This document shows, piece by piece, positions 54,518 through 64,000 of a stretch of 64,000 nt of DNA. This DNA comes from an uncultured Muribaculaceae bacterium. GTDB taxonomy: Bacteria > Bacteroidota > Bacteroidia > Bacteroidales > Muribaculaceae. Numbering within the stretch: the first letter of the stretch is position 1; each line of letters starts with the position of its first letter. The stretch covers positions 62,001 to 126,000 of the forward strand of contig CAJTPK010000004.1 of assembly GCA_910578075.1 (NCBI GenBank), given 5' to 3'. The position numbers and the translations under genes are program-made. The notes below the pieces were generated by a model. It saw only the letters and a list, made by a program, of their open reading frames with translations. It did not search any database and had not been told where the DNA came from.

Positions 54518-54532
54518 CACGAAAGAAAAGAT

Positions 54533-56488
54533 ATGAAAAGTAATATATGTATCGTCTCAGTCATCATGTTGCTTTCTTCAACATTTGCAGGATGCAACGA
54601 TCTTCGCTTCGGTGATGATTTTCTTGACAAGGCTCCGGGGGTTGACGTGACCGTCGACACTATTTTCTCTGCGAAAGTATATGCCGACCGTGCCCTGACC
54701 GCCGCTTACGCCACCTTGCGTTGCGGACTGAGCATCTATAATCCCTCGTGGTACGGATCTGAAACCGACATCGCCGATGCCGGCAACAGACTTGGCTCAG
54801 ATAATCTGGACGCTCTGACCGACCTGATAGAAACTTATTGCACATGGGGTGGAGTCTTCAATATGTATTATTCGGGACAATATGACGCATCAATCGAAAA
54901 CTGGAACACCAACACCAAATTCGGTTTCAACCCTTCCCAGGATCTCGCTTACCGAGGAATCAGGAGAGCGTTCCAATATATCGAGAACGTGGATCGTGTT
55001 CCTGACATGTCGGAAGATGAAAAGACCTTGCGCAAAGGGGAGGCCTATATGGTAATAGCATGTCAATATCATGAGCTGATGCGTCATTTCGGAGGAGTGC
55101 CGATTCTCCGAAACTCCATAGATGTGGATAGCGACGGAAACACCGACTATACACGCCAACCGGTATCGGAAGTGGCGAAATATATCCTCGAGATATGTGA
55201 CAAAGCAGCCTCAATCCTTCCCTGGACCGTATCAGCGGCAGATGACGGCCGCTTTACAAAAGCTGCCGCCTTGGGTCTGAAATGCCGGGTTTTGCAGTAT
55301 CTCGCCAGCCCTATCTTCAACGCAAGCGAACCTTACATGCAAATGGGCTCCCCAACCGGAGGAAACATCTCCAAACTGAATGCCGAGACCATACCTTACA
55401 TGGTTTGGCTCGGAAATTTCGACATAAAGCGTTGGCAGGATGTGGTTGAGGCATGCCGGGAATTCCTTGAAGAGAATGAACGCAATGGGAATGCATACCG
55501 ACTGGTTGAGAATCCCGCGGATCCCCGCAAGGCATTCAGCCGCTGCTACTCCGACCGTCACAACGGTGAGATCATCATAGCTACCGGTCGACATGCCGCA
55601 ACTTACCGTCCCTACTACCATACCGTCTTCTTCGGTCCGACCGACGAGCCGGGACAAAGCAGAGGATGGGGAGCAGGCTGCAATACCCTGAATTTTGTGG
55701 ATCTGTTCCCATATGCCGACGGAAAACCGGCCCTCTACCGGGACTGGATCAGCCACAATGGTCATGAAGGCACACTGTCCGACAATCCCTTTGTCAACCG
55801 CGATCCTCGACTATACGAATCCGTGATGATCGCCGGAGACAGTTTCCAGGGACGTCTGGCTGAAATGTGGATAGGCGGACGAGAGCGACAACAGGCCACC
55901 AACGTACGCGCCATAACAGGCTTCTGCACCCGAAAATTTATATGGGACTACAACGCCACGACATTGTTCAACATACCGTCGAACTATGCGTATCTGCGTT
56001 TGCCTGAGATTTACCTGATATATGCGGAGGCACTAAATGAATTGGGGCATAAAGAGGAGGCATATCAATGGCTCAATAAAACGCGTAAGCGCGTCGGACT
56101 TCCTGATATGAACGACTCTTTGCTTGATGAACTCCAGGCAGGGAAAACTCTTCCCTCATATCCGGAAGCCACTTCGGCCGGTGACCCCAAACTGCGCGAA
56201 GAAATTCTCGATGAACGCGCCCGTGAGTTTTACTTTGAAGAGACCAGATGGTTCGACATGGTGAGATGGAAACGCGCCGACATTTTCCAGAAAACCCTTT
56301 ATGGTATAACCATCGAACTCAAGGAAGGCTCTTCAAGCACAAATCCCGAAGGACTCATATTCTCAGATCCGACACCATTAAACGCGCGGTTATGGAAAAA
56401 GAACTGGAGCCCTAAGTGGTATTTCAGTGCGTTTCCTTCCAATGAGGTGAACAAGGGATACGGTTTGATTCAGAATCCCGGTTGGTAA
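54533..56488 (+). CDS. SusD/RagB-type glycan-binding lipoprotein, first pair
   Basis: 651 residues, longer than average. The lipoprotein signal is MLLSSTFAGC followed by NDLRFGDDFLDKAPG, the familiar SusD opening. TPR-type helices include KGEAYMVIACQYHELMRHFG. Near the C-terminus lie LPEIYLIYAEALNELG, ILDERAREFYFEETRWFDMV and an FP..EV segment (FSAFPSNEVNKGYGLIQNPG). It caps the SusC1 barrel at the cell surface and binds the glycan. Confidence 0.95.
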   Translation: MKSNICIVSVIMLLSSTFAGCNDLRFGDDFLDKAPGVDVTVDTIFSAKVYADRALTAAYATLRCGLSIYNPSWYGSETDIADAGNRLGSDNLDALTDLIETYCTWGGVFNMYYSGQYDASIENWNTNTKFGFNPSQDLAYRGIRRAFQYIENVDRVPDMSEDEKTLRKGEAYMVIACQYHELMRHFGGVPILRNSIDVDSDGNTDYTRQPVSEVAKYILEICDKAASILPWTVSAADDGRFTKAAALGLKCRVLQYLASPIFNASEPYMQMGSPTGGNISKLNAETIPYMVWLGNFDIKRWQDVVEACREFLEENERNGNAYRLVENPADPRKAFSRCYSDRHNGEIIIATGRHAATYRPYYHTVFFGPTDEPGQSRGWGAGCNTLNFVDLFPYADGKPALYRDWISHNGHEGTLSDNPFVNRDPRLYESVMIAGDSFQGRLAEMWIGGRERQQATNVRAITGFCTRKFIWDYNATTLFNIPSNYAYLRLPEIYLIYAEALNELGHKEEAYQWLNKTRKRVGLPDMNDSLLDELQAGKTLPSYPEATSAGDPKLREEILDERAREFYFEETRWFDMVRWKRADIFQKTLYGITIELKEGSSSTNPEGLIFSDPTPLNARLWKKNWSPKWYFSAFPSNEVNKGYGLIQNPGW

Positions 56489-56508
56489 ACTGCTAATATC
56501 TAACAATC

Positions 56509-59500
56509 ATGACAATTACAAGAATAATTATAACAATGTTGCTGTCTGTGGGATCCTGCCTTTTAGCGAATGCCCGGCAAATGGACGTGACCTTGCATGT
56601 TACCGACGGTGAGAACCGTCCGATAAAGGAAGTCGTGGCAGAGATAGACGGTAACGATGAATATTATGTGACCGGTGCCGATGGCGTGATTCGCTTCAAA
56701 GCGGAAAAGGGCACGAAAGTCAAACTCTCGAAAGATTTCACATTGCAGCGAGAGATCAGGATTGACCGTCCTGACATGAATGTGCGTCTTACTTCTGACC
56801 ATAAAGTGTTTGACATAGGATATAATCAGAGTGTCTCCAAAGAGAAATCGGCAGCGGCCATCAGCGGAGCGACATCCGAAGAAATGGATGGCACACGTCA
56901 ATCCTTAGTGTTGAGTTCATTATTCGGGCAGATTCCGGGACTGTCGGTATTAGGTGGTGGAACGTCACCATGGCCCTCCTCGAATACACCGGAAATATAT
57001 GTGCGCGGAAAAGGTTCCTACTCCGGCAACCATGTGCTTGTGCTGGTCGACGGGGTACAAAGGGATCCCTCGACGATAAATCTCGCAGAGGTGAAAAACG
57101 TAACCGTGATGAAAGACGCTGCGGCTCTTGCCCTCTATGGGGTACGCGGTGCAGACGGAGTGGTCAATATCAACACCAAGCGAGGAGGAGAGCATAAATT
57201 CAGGATGAATGTAGGATATACAGTTGGCTTACAGACTCCCTTCAGGGTTCCGGAAATGGCAACTCCGTCGCAATATGCAAATGCACTGAATGAGGCACTT
57301 GCCAACGATGGTATGGCTCCTTATTATTCGCAGGGTGACATTCGGTCGCTTGAAACCGGTTCCAACATGATTATCCCGGTAGCGGACTGGAGAAATTTGA
57401 TATTGAGAAACAAGGGATTTAATCATGATCTCAACCTCTCGTTTGACGGAAGTCACCGTTTCATGCGCTACTACGTGTTCGCCAACTATTCGGGCAACCG
57501 CGGTTTCTTCAACAATACCAACCTTAACGATGAATTCTCCACGCAACTCAACTACAACGCATTGAAACTGCGCACAAATCTTGAAGCCGCCATCACACCC
57601 AAAACCAGACTGCTCCTCAACCTTGCAGGACGAATCCAACAGCTTGAGAGTCCCGGGGGAGGAACCGATCTCGCGGGAATGTACAACACCCCGACCGTAG
57701 GTATTCCCGTGCGTACGGACGATGGAAAATGGGCACAGACAAAACTTTTCAAGAATCCGCTGGCAAGCAAAATGGTCACCGGTCACAATGTGCTATTCTC
57801 CCGCTATCTTTCTGGCGACCTCACATTGCGGCAGGATTTGTCAATGCTGGTTAAGGGACTTGACGCGGAAGTGCGGGTGTCATACGACAACAGCGCTGAT
57901 ATAAACGATGTGAAAAGCAGAACCTATTCTTATTATGAATTGGTTCCACAATATGATGTCGCTAACCGTATAACAGGTTATTCCAAGACACTATACGGTA
58001 CAGATTCACCTCTGTCGTTCAACAACGGCAATCTCAATTACCAGCATATGCTTTTCACATTGTGGGCTAAACTCAATTATAAACTCCAGATTGACCGACA
58101 CGGGATTGAGGTGGCTGGAATTTTCAACCGCGACCATCTGAAATATACCGGTGCCAACCAGACATACGTGCATCACGACTGGATACTCAACGCTTCATAC
58201 AATTATGATGACCGTTACCTCCTCAACGGCGTGCTTTCATATTCTGCGAGCAGTAAGCTTCCGAAAGGTGATAAGTTCCGGCTTTACCCTGCTGTTTCAG
58301 CCGCGTGGGTAATCTCCAACGAGAGTTTTATGAAACGATTTGCCAATCTGGACTTCCTTAAATTGCGCGCATCATATGGGATTGTGGGAATGGACTCAAA
58401 TCTTTGGTATGACATGGACAAACAGTTCAACGGAAGTTCTTCCTCTTGGTTCGTATACTCCGGCATCAACGCCGATGAAGGTTTGGGCGAAGGCACTTTA
58501 GGCTCCTATGGCATTGAGCCGGAGACAGACTACAAAGCCAATGCGGGCATAGAGTTTGGAGTGTTCGGAGGTCTGACCTTCGAGTGGGATGTGTTTTACA
58601 ACAAACGTAAAAACCTGCTGACCAACGCAAGCGGCACCCTGTCTTCCGTGCTTGGCATAGGCACTCCCTCGCTATGCACAGGAGAGACAAAGAACTACGG
58701 AACAGAAGTGTCGTTAGGATGGAATCATAGCGTAGGAAATTTCAATTACTACGTGCGCGGCAATTTTGCCTATGCCAAGAATGAGGTGACAAAATTAGAT
58801 GAAGGATACAAGCCTTATGATTATCAATATCAGGCAGGCAATGCCATCGGCCGTTACTACGGACTGATAGCCGAGGGCTTCTACCAAAATTCCGATTTCA
58901 ACTCAGACGGGAGTTTAGGAGAGGGATTACCGACCAACACCTTCATAAAAAATCCGCAGCCGGGAGATGTGAAGTACAAAGACCTCAACAACGATGGCAA
59001 AATCGACAATTACGACTATATTTACCAACTCTACACCGGTCTGCCAGAAATCTATTATGGATTTCAACTTGGCGCAAGCTACCGCGGATTTGGAATCCAC
59101 GCAAATTTCCAGGGTGTTGCAAACAGAACAGTCTCGACCAATCTTTCAAGCATATACATACCGCTTTCCAACAACGATAAGAGTATCTCCAGACATTATC
59201 TGGAGAGCTATTGGTCGGCCGACAATCCCACCGGTAAATATCCGCGCCTGACAACCCTTTCCAATTCCAACAACTATCTAAACAGCCCGATATGGACAGA
59301 GAACGGAAACTATCTCAAGCTCCGGGAACTTGAAATTTACTATACATTGCGCGATCTTAAAATCGGCAAATTCAAACTGTCGCAATGCAAAGTTTTCCTG
59401 CGCGGCACCAATCTTTTCTCCATCGATCATATAAAAATCCTTGATCCGGAGAATATAAGCACAAGTTATCCAACGGCACGTACATATGAATTGGGAATTA

Positions 59501-59514
59501 ACCTCATGTTTTAA
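56509..59514 (+). CDS. SusC-type TonB-dependent transporter, second pair
   Basis: 1001 residues with a signal peptide ending LLANARQ. The N-terminal domain (VTLHVTDGENRPIKEVVAEI, then GADGVIRFKAEKGTKVKL) is an altered carboxypeptidase-regulatory type. The plug reads SSLFGQIPGLSVLGGG, LVLVDGVQRD and VTVMKDAAALALYGVRGADG; the barrel ends with YELGINLMF. It has diverged strongly from SusC1, so the two pairs probably take different fragments. Confidence 0.95.
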   Translation: MTITRIIITMLLSVGSCLLANARQMDVTLHVTDGENRPIKEVVAEIDGNDEYYVTGADGVIRFKAEKGTKVKLSKDFTLQREIRIDRPDMNVRLTSDHKVFDIGYNQSVSKEKSAAAISGATSEEMDGTRQSLVLSSLFGQIPGLSVLGGGTSPWPSSNTPEIYVRGKGSYSGNHVLVLVDGVQRDPSTINLAEVKNVTVMKDAAALALYGVRGADGVVNINTKRGGEHKFRMNVGYTVGLQTPFRVPEMATPSQYANALNEALANDGMAPYYSQGDIRSLETGSNMIIPVADWRNLILRNKGFNHDLNLSFDGSHRFMRYYVFANYSGNRGFFNNTNLNDEFSTQLNYNALKLRTNLEAAITPKTRLLLNLAGRIQQLESPGGGTDLAGMYNTPTVGIPVRTDDGKWAQTKLFKNPLASKMVTGHNVLFSRYLSGDLTLRQDLSMLVKGLDAEVRVSYDNSADINDVKSRTYSYYELVPQYDVANRITGYSKTLYGTDSPLSFNNGNLNYQHMLFTLWAKLNYKLQIDRHGIEVAGIFNRDHLKYTGANQTYVHHDWILNASYNYDDRYLLNGVLSYSASSKLPKGDKFRLYPAVSAAWVISNESFMKRFANLDFLKLRASYGIVGMDSNLWYDMDKQFNGSSSSWFVYSGINADEGLGEGTLGSYGIEPETDYKANAGIEFGVFGGLTFEWDVFYNKRKNLLTNASGTLSSVLGIGTPSLCTGETKNYGTEVSLGWNHSVGNFNYYVRGNFAYAKNEVTKLDEGYKPYDYQYQAGNAIGRYYGLIAEGFYQNSDFNSDGSLGEGLPTNTFIKNPQPGDVKYKDLNNDGKIDNYDYIYQLYTGLPEIYYGFQLGASYRGFGIHANFQGVANRTVSTNLSSIYIPLSNNDKSISRHYLESYWSADNPTGKYPRLTTLSNSNNYLNSPIWTENGNYLKLRELEIYYTLRDLKIGKFKLSQCKVFLRGTNLFSIDHIKILDPENISTSYPTARTYELGINLMF

Positions 59515-59527
59515 CAGGAAAATATCT

Positions 59528-61180
59528 ATGAAACTATATAAGAAGATTCTTTTAATCTGCATGGTAACTGCAATCCTGCCCTCATGCAACGATTTGGATA
59601 TAGATGAATCACAATACCATACCACTAAATTTCTATTCAGTGACATGTCCCGCGTATCTAAAGTCATCAACAATGTGTATGCTTGTCTTGCAGATGAGAT
59701 GACAACTTTAGGCACATTGCGTGAATGTGCCACCGATGACGCAGTATACGCATGGGACAACGATCCGCTGAAGACTTTCTACGATGGAAGCTGGTCACCA
59801 AGCAATCTCATTGATGACGCATGGCCTGTCTATTACAGCGCAATCCGCAGTGCCAACTATTTCCTGGAAAACTGTCCCGATGATTTTCCGGATTCAAAGT
59901 GGACCACCAACTACGAACAGGATATGAAGGAACTCAAGTCATACCCTTGGGAGGCAAAAGCGTTGAGGGCATATTTTCATTTCGAGCTTCTGAGACGATA
60001 CAAAAACATAGTCATAGCTGAAAGGACATTTGATCCAAATGAGGTTAACAATCTGAAACAATCCTCCTATGAGGAGTCTGTGGATTGGATTGTCAATGAA
60101 CTCGACGCTTGTGCAGCAGTACTTCCCGAAACTTGGAAAGGAACTCCGTCTGCCAGATTGGGACGTGTCACCAAAGGATTCTGCATGGCTTTGAAAACAC
60201 GTCTTCTTCTCTATGCGGCGAGTCCACTCAACAATCCTGCGAACGATCAATCCAAATGGGCAAGAGCGGCGGCGGCAGCCAAAGATTTGCTTGATGCCGG
60301 GATATACCAGCTGGTTGATGAACAGACGTATAACGATGAAAACGCCAAGGGGCTTATTTTCGGAAGAAGAACCGCCGCAAATAATTCATTTGAGTACGCA
60401 AATTTCCCTGTAGGCCTGAACGGGAACTCGGGAGTATGCCCCTCTGAGAATCTGGTAGAAGCCTATGACATGAAAGACGGCACACCGTTCAATTGGGAGA
60501 AGAATCAAAACAGCGTGATGGATGCTCCCAAGCGCGACCCACGTTTCGGCAAGACTATCCTTGCAAATGGGATGTCGTTCAAAGGAGGGCTCATCGAGAG
60601 TTACGAAGGTGGAAATAACGGAGGTCCTCGTGAAGGAGCCTCCCCGACTTCCTACTATCTGAAAAAACTTCTTCAGCTTGACACCAATATCGATTCTTCC
60701 TATGGAGCTGTGACAAGTTTCGGACACGTATTTCCATTGTTCCGGTACGCAGAGGTATATCTGAATTATGCTGAGGCACTGTTCGAGGCAACGGGCGATC
60801 CTAATTTCAAAGGTGCCGTAGACGGCATAAACTACACCATGACTCCTCTTATGGCAGTCAATGCTGTCCGCTCACGATCATCGATGCCAGATCTTCCGTC
60901 ATCGCTCGATGAAGTGACATTCCGCAACCGCTTGCGCAATGAACGTCGTGTGGAGCTTGCTTTCGAAGGACACCGTTTCTGGGACATACGGCGTTGGAAA
61001 ATCGGTGCTGACACACAAAAAGTGTACGGATTAAAACTGCGTCTTGATGATAATGGCGACCTCAGTATGGAGAAATATATAGTCAAAGACCGCGTATGGG
61101 GAGATATGATGAACTACTACCCTATCTCAAACGGCGAAAGACTCAAGAACAAGAATCTGATTCAAAATACGGACTGGTGA
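59528..61180 (+). CDS. SusD/RagB-type lipoprotein, second pair
   Basis: About 550 residues from the ATG at 59528 (KLYKKILLICMVTAILPSC follows, a lipoprotein signal). The frame upstream to 59486 lies in susC2. Helical core with YPWEAKALRAYFHFELLRRY; near the end FRYAEVYLNYAEALFEATG and NERRVELAFEGHRFWDIRRW, which are diagnostic. It pairs with SusC2, 13 bp upstream. Confidence 0.95.
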   Translation: MKLYKKILLICMVTAILPSCNDLDIDESQYHTTKFLFSDMSRVSKVINNVYACLADEMTTLGTLRECATDDAVYAWDNDPLKTFYDGSWSPSNLIDDAWPVYYSAIRSANYFLENCPDDFPDSKWTTNYEQDMKELKSYPWEAKALRAYFHFELLRRYKNIVIAERTFDPNEVNNLKQSSYEESVDWIVNELDACAAVLPETWKGTPSARLGRVTKGFCMALKTRLLLYAASPLNNPANDQSKWARAAAAAKDLLDAGIYQLVDEQTYNDENAKGLIFGRRTAANNSFEYANFPVGLNGNSGVCPSENLVEAYDMKDGTPFNWEKNQNSVMDAPKRDPRFGKTILANGMSFKGGLIESYEGGNNGGPREGASPTSYYLKKLLQLDTNIDSSYGAVTSFGHVFPLFRYAEVYLNYAEALFEATGDPNFKGAVDGINYTMTPLMAVNAVRSRSSMPDLPSSLDEVTFRNRLRNERRVELAFEGHRFWDIRRWKIGADTQKVYGLKLRLDDNGDLSMEKYIVKDRVWGDMMNYYPISNGERLKNKNLIQNTDW

Positions 61181-61204
61181 CCATAATATCAATTACAGTG
61201 ATTA

Positions 61205-63421
61205 ATGATTAAGAATAAAAATATGACAGTTAAAATGATGACTTTAGGTTTGATGTCATGCATGATGTTGACTCTTGGCTCATGCGCGCAAGACGACATA
61301 GATCCGGTGCATGTCGACATGGAATATGCAAACAGTGATGCGGAAGTCGCATCCTGGCCGCATGCTCTCTACACATTCGACAAAAAAGGGTGCACCTCAT
61401 TCCAGACATCTGCCGATCAAGCGGGAGTGCGAAATATCGAAGTTACCGGAGACTATAAGACAGTTGTAGCTTATGAGTCAGACCACAACCTTGATTTCAC
61501 CACATCTTCTGCAGGATACTCAACCGCAGGATGCTATGTGGCGGTAAAAGATATGTCGCAGGATATACCACAGATATACGCCGGTAAATCACTAATCGGG
61601 GAATCAAATGTAATCCTCGAGCCGGTGACAGCTTTGCTGTCGGTAAACATTCTTAACGGTGAAGACATAGAATCGCTGACTATCCGCATCCCCAACATGA
61701 CCGATGCGTTCTACCCTGCATCTATAAAGACAGAATGCGTTGAATCGGTGCGCGATAAAGTGATAGTGATGTCCAAAGGATGCAAATCCGGGTCATATGC
61801 CCTGCTCCCTATCTTGGGTAAAGGGAGCTGGGGATTGTATTATTCGATCGCATACTCCGATGGCGGCATCTGCGAGGGCAGTCTCCTTATCTCGGAATTT
61901 ATACGGAGCGGAGATACATTGGGTTTGAGTCTTGACCTCGCACGCTCAGTGTTGACTTACGAATCGAGACATTACGGCAGCTCTGAAAATATAGCATTCT
62001 CCCAGACAATCACAAAAACGACGGAAGAGGGCACGGAATTCATAAATGCGAATCCGTATTATAATGTGTATGTGGAGGAAAACGGATTGTGGCATCCGTT
62101 GAATGTACACAATGCGCTGTGTTCTGACAAAGTATACCATGACCAGATCTGGAATGACTGGTCCAATTCCAAGAAATTGCGCGACACCATGTGTTTCGCC
62201 CGTATCATCAACAGTTTCCGGAAATCGGTTAAAGTCCGTGTTGAAAAGCGGGGGAAAGGGTTCAGCAGTGTGGAGGTACGCCCTTCTTCATATAAGATTG
62301 CAGTGGATAAGATTTCCGACAATATAGTGGAATTCACACTGCCTGATGACAAATCCCGTAAAGTCTCGGTTGAATTCGACGGAGACCGACAGCACAATCT
62401 CTTCCTGTTCGGAGGAAATCCTGATAGCGATAAACCTTCAGGCGGAAATGTAATCTATTACGGACCGGGAGAACACACGGAAGAAAAACTTGTGTTGACC
62501 GACAACCAGATACTTTATGTGGAAGAGGGTGCAGTGCTCTATACCTGCGTAGAAGTCAACGGCGATAATGTAACGATAGCTGGAAACGGCATAATATCCG
62601 GAGAGAAGCTTGAACACAAAGGGAATGTTTACGCTGAAGGTCCGAAACTTATATCGGTAAAGAATGATTCAAAAATAATCAAAAATTTTACAATAAAGGA
62701 TATAACGCTCATAGATTCACCCAACTGGACATTGTCGCTTTCCGGCACTAAGGGCGCTCTGATTGACAACGTCAATATCATCAGCTGGATATTGAATGGC
62801 GACGGGATTGACCTGACAAGTTGTCAAAATACGATTGTAATGAATTGCTTTATACGCACCTACGATGACTGTTTATCATTAAAGGTCACTCCCTTCCATG
62901 GAGGATTCACGGGCAATACGGAGAATGTGAATATCGAAAATTGCATCTTATGGTGCGATCTCGCACGATGTGTCATGGTTGGTCCTGAAGCCGGCGACCA
63001 GGAGCAATTGAAATATTCAATCAAAAACTGCGGCATCAGAAACTCCATCTTACTTGAATCACGAGGCACCGGGTTGGCAATCGGACAGGAACCTTTGGTA
63101 TCAAATGGAACCGCCATGCCTATCGAAGGTATCACATTCAACAACATAACGGCGGACAACATAAATATAGGCAGCGACAGCTACCCCATATATCTGTTCC
63201 AGTCTTCGTCAAATAAAGAAGGTTGCCTGATGAACGACATAACATTCCAGGACATCCATTTTGATGACAAATTCGGATTTACCAATAAGGTGACTATCAA
63301 TTCAGAAAATGCCGCTCATTCAATTACCGATCTCAGATTCATTAACGTGACCCACAATTGCGATATATTCAACAGATATAATGTCGTTAAAACCGGAAAT
63401 GGTAACATACAGATAAAATAA
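61205..63421 (+). CDS. Right-handed beta-helix glycoside hydrolase (GH28/GH49 type), lipoprotein
   Basis: 738 residues; the start is 61205 or the ATG at 61223. The lipobox is LTLGSC followed by AQDDIDP. Residues about 40-240 look like a fimbrillin-type beta domain. The C-terminal half is a beta-helix with [33 protein letters not shown] and [15 protein letters not shown]. The likely catalytic Asp residues are in NGDGID (531-536) and YDDC (554-555), the clan GH-N pattern. The GPG...EEGA lead-in resembles GH49 dextranases; the His of GH28 (GHG) is not seen. It could cut a galacturonan or an alpha-glucan. Confidence 0.75.
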   Translation: MIKNKNMTVKMMTLGLMSCMMLTLGSCAQDDIDPVHVDMEYANSDAEVASWPHALYTFDKKGCTSFQTSADQAGVRNIEVTGDYKTVVAYESDHNLDFTTSSAGYSTAGCYVAVKDMSQDIPQIYAGKSLIGESNVILEPVTALLSVNILNGEDIESLTIRIPNMTDAFYPASIKTECVESVRDKVIVMSKGCKSGSYALLPILGKGSWGLYYSIAYSDGGICEGSLLISEFIRSGDTLGLSLDLARSVLTYESRHYGSSENIAFSQTITKTTEEGTEFINANPYYNVYVEENGLWHPLNVHNALCSDKVYHDQIWNDWSNSKKLRDTMCFARIINSFRKSVKVRVEKRGKGFSSVEVRPSSYKIAVDKISDNIVEFTLPDDKSRKVSVEFDGDRQHNLFLFGGNPDSDKPSGGNVIYYGPGEHTEEKLVLTDNQILYVEEGAVLYTCVEVNGDNVTIAGNGIISGEKLEHKGNVYAEGPKLISVKNDSKIIKNFTIKDITLIDSPNWTLSLSGTKGALIDNVNIISWILNGDGIDLTSCQNTIVMNCFIRTYDDCLSLKVTPFHGGFTGNTENVNIENCILWCDLARCVMVGPEAGDQEQLKYSIKNCGIRNSILLESRGTGLAIGQEPLVSNGTAMPIEGITFNNITADNINIGSDSYPIYLFQSSSNKEGCLMNDITFQDIHFDDKFGFTNKVTINSENAAHSITDLRFINVTHNCDIFNRYNVVKTGNGNIQIK

Positions 63422-63428
63422 TCCTATC

Positions 63429-64000
63429 ATGAACAAGTTATTTCAATTCCTAATATATGCTTCCACAGGAGTCTGCGCATTGGCGCAGACTCCCTCACCG
63501 GCAATTCCCGCCGATCCTCAAATCGAGGCTGACATAAAGGTTCTTCTCGGAAAAATGACACTGGATGAGAAAATAGGCCAGATGACAGAACTTACCTTGG
63601 AGACTTTTGTGCAGAAAGGCGCTGACGGGAAATTCCAAATAAAGGAAAGCCTCGACACCGTGCTGAAGACATACAAGGTCGGTTCGATACTCAATTCCCC
63701 ACAATACGCTGTAACACCGAAAGAATGGGAAAATATTATTGGCACGATTCAGGAGAAATCAATGAAATACATTGGGATTCCATGCATCTATGGTCTTGAC
63801 CAGAACCACGGCACAACCTACACACGCGGCGGAATCCTTTTCCCTCAGAATATCAACGTTGCCGCCACATTCAATACAGACCTTGCCCGCAAGGCTGCTG
63901 AAATCACAGCCTATGAGACACGTGCCGGAAATTGTCCCTGGACCTATTCACCTACTCTCGATATGGGCAGGGATCCTCGCTGGAGCCGTCAATGGGAAAA
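63429..64000 (+). CDS. GH3 glycoside hydrolase, N-terminal part (runs off the window)
   Basis: The ATG at 63429 opens a frame that continues past base 64000; 190 residues are visible. The signal peptide is [15 protein letters not shown]. The GH3 N-terminal barrel shows [50 protein letters not shown] and [16 protein letters not shown], the conserved substrate-binding strand. The catalytic Asp would lie beyond the window. It probably works as an exo-beta-glucosidase or related enzyme in the periplasm as part of the PUL. Confidence 0.92.
   Translation, partial: MNKLFQFLIYASTGVCALAQTPSPAIPADPQIEADIKVLLGKMTLDEKIGQMTELTLETFVQKGADGKFQIKESLDTVLKTYKVGSILNSPQYAVTPKEWENIIGTIQEKSMKYIGIPCIYGLDQNHGTTYTRGGILFPQNINVAATFNTDLARKAAEITAYETRAGNCPWTYSPTLDMGRDPRWSRQWE

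Overview
The window reads as chromosomal DNA of a Bacteroidales bacterium, most likely of the Muribaculaceae/Bacteroides type; the family assignment is inference. Support comes from two tandem SusC/SusD pairs, a one-protein hybrid two-component regulator, tandem DUF1573 proteins, a DUF2723 (GT117) membrane protein, MeaB, a PorZ-like protein, and several promoters with the Bacteroidetes -7 box TAnnTTTG. No rRNA, CRISPR array, phage block or complete insertion sequence was seen. One tRNA gene (Ser, GCT) is present.

Layout. 1-3.7 kb: the end of an NtrC-type regulator and its histidine kinase, a split ThrE-type exporter, and a LysR regulator. 3.7-4.1 kb: a palindromic dispersed repeat. 4.1-10 kb (minus strand): a small membrane protein, a lytic transglycosylase, a DUF5683 protein, ParB, ParA and a MATE exporter. 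10.1-16 kb (plus): a TolC / HlyD / two ABC-2 permeases efflux operon with no ATPase gene in it, then a lipid A-type acyltransferase. 16-19.5 kb: an accessory patch with a truncated lipoprotein gene, a two-gene AAA ATPase plus TOPRIM-like module (candidate defence system), a 185-bp hairpin element, a HExxH protein and a second, inverted copy of the palindromic repeat.

19.5-34.3 kb (plus): a thioredoxin-fold protein, an MsbA-like exporter with CD225 and DUF2752 proteins, shikimate kinase, an alanine dehydrogenase-like enzyme, then a tightly overlapping GT4-gmd-fcl-GT117 cluster that would make GDP-fucose and build a fucose-containing glycan, two DUF1573 proteins and MeaB. 34.4-38.7 kb (minus): an AT-rich block with a PorZ-like beta-propeller protein and a DUF6056 membrane protein, bordered by tRNA-Ser, whose promoter, leader hairpin and terminator are all visible. 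38.9-43.7 kb (minus): a lipoprotein, a GH24 lysozyme, glpK-glpF and an S66 LD-carboxypeptidase.

43.9-64 kb (plus): a polysaccharide utilisation locus: the hybrid sensor/regulator, a secreted protein with duplicated modules ended by a strong terminator, a surface lipoprotein whose C-terminal half faintly resembles phosphodiester glycosidases, SusC1/SusD1, SusC2/SusD2, a beta-helix glycosidase of the GH28/GH49 type and the start of a GH3 enzyme that runs off the window. The regulator would sense a breakdown product in the periplasm and switch on the uptake and hydrolysis genes.

The least explained items are the ATPase/TOPRIM pair in its repeat-rich patch, three families of palindromic repeats, and the unusual proteins at the head of the PUL.
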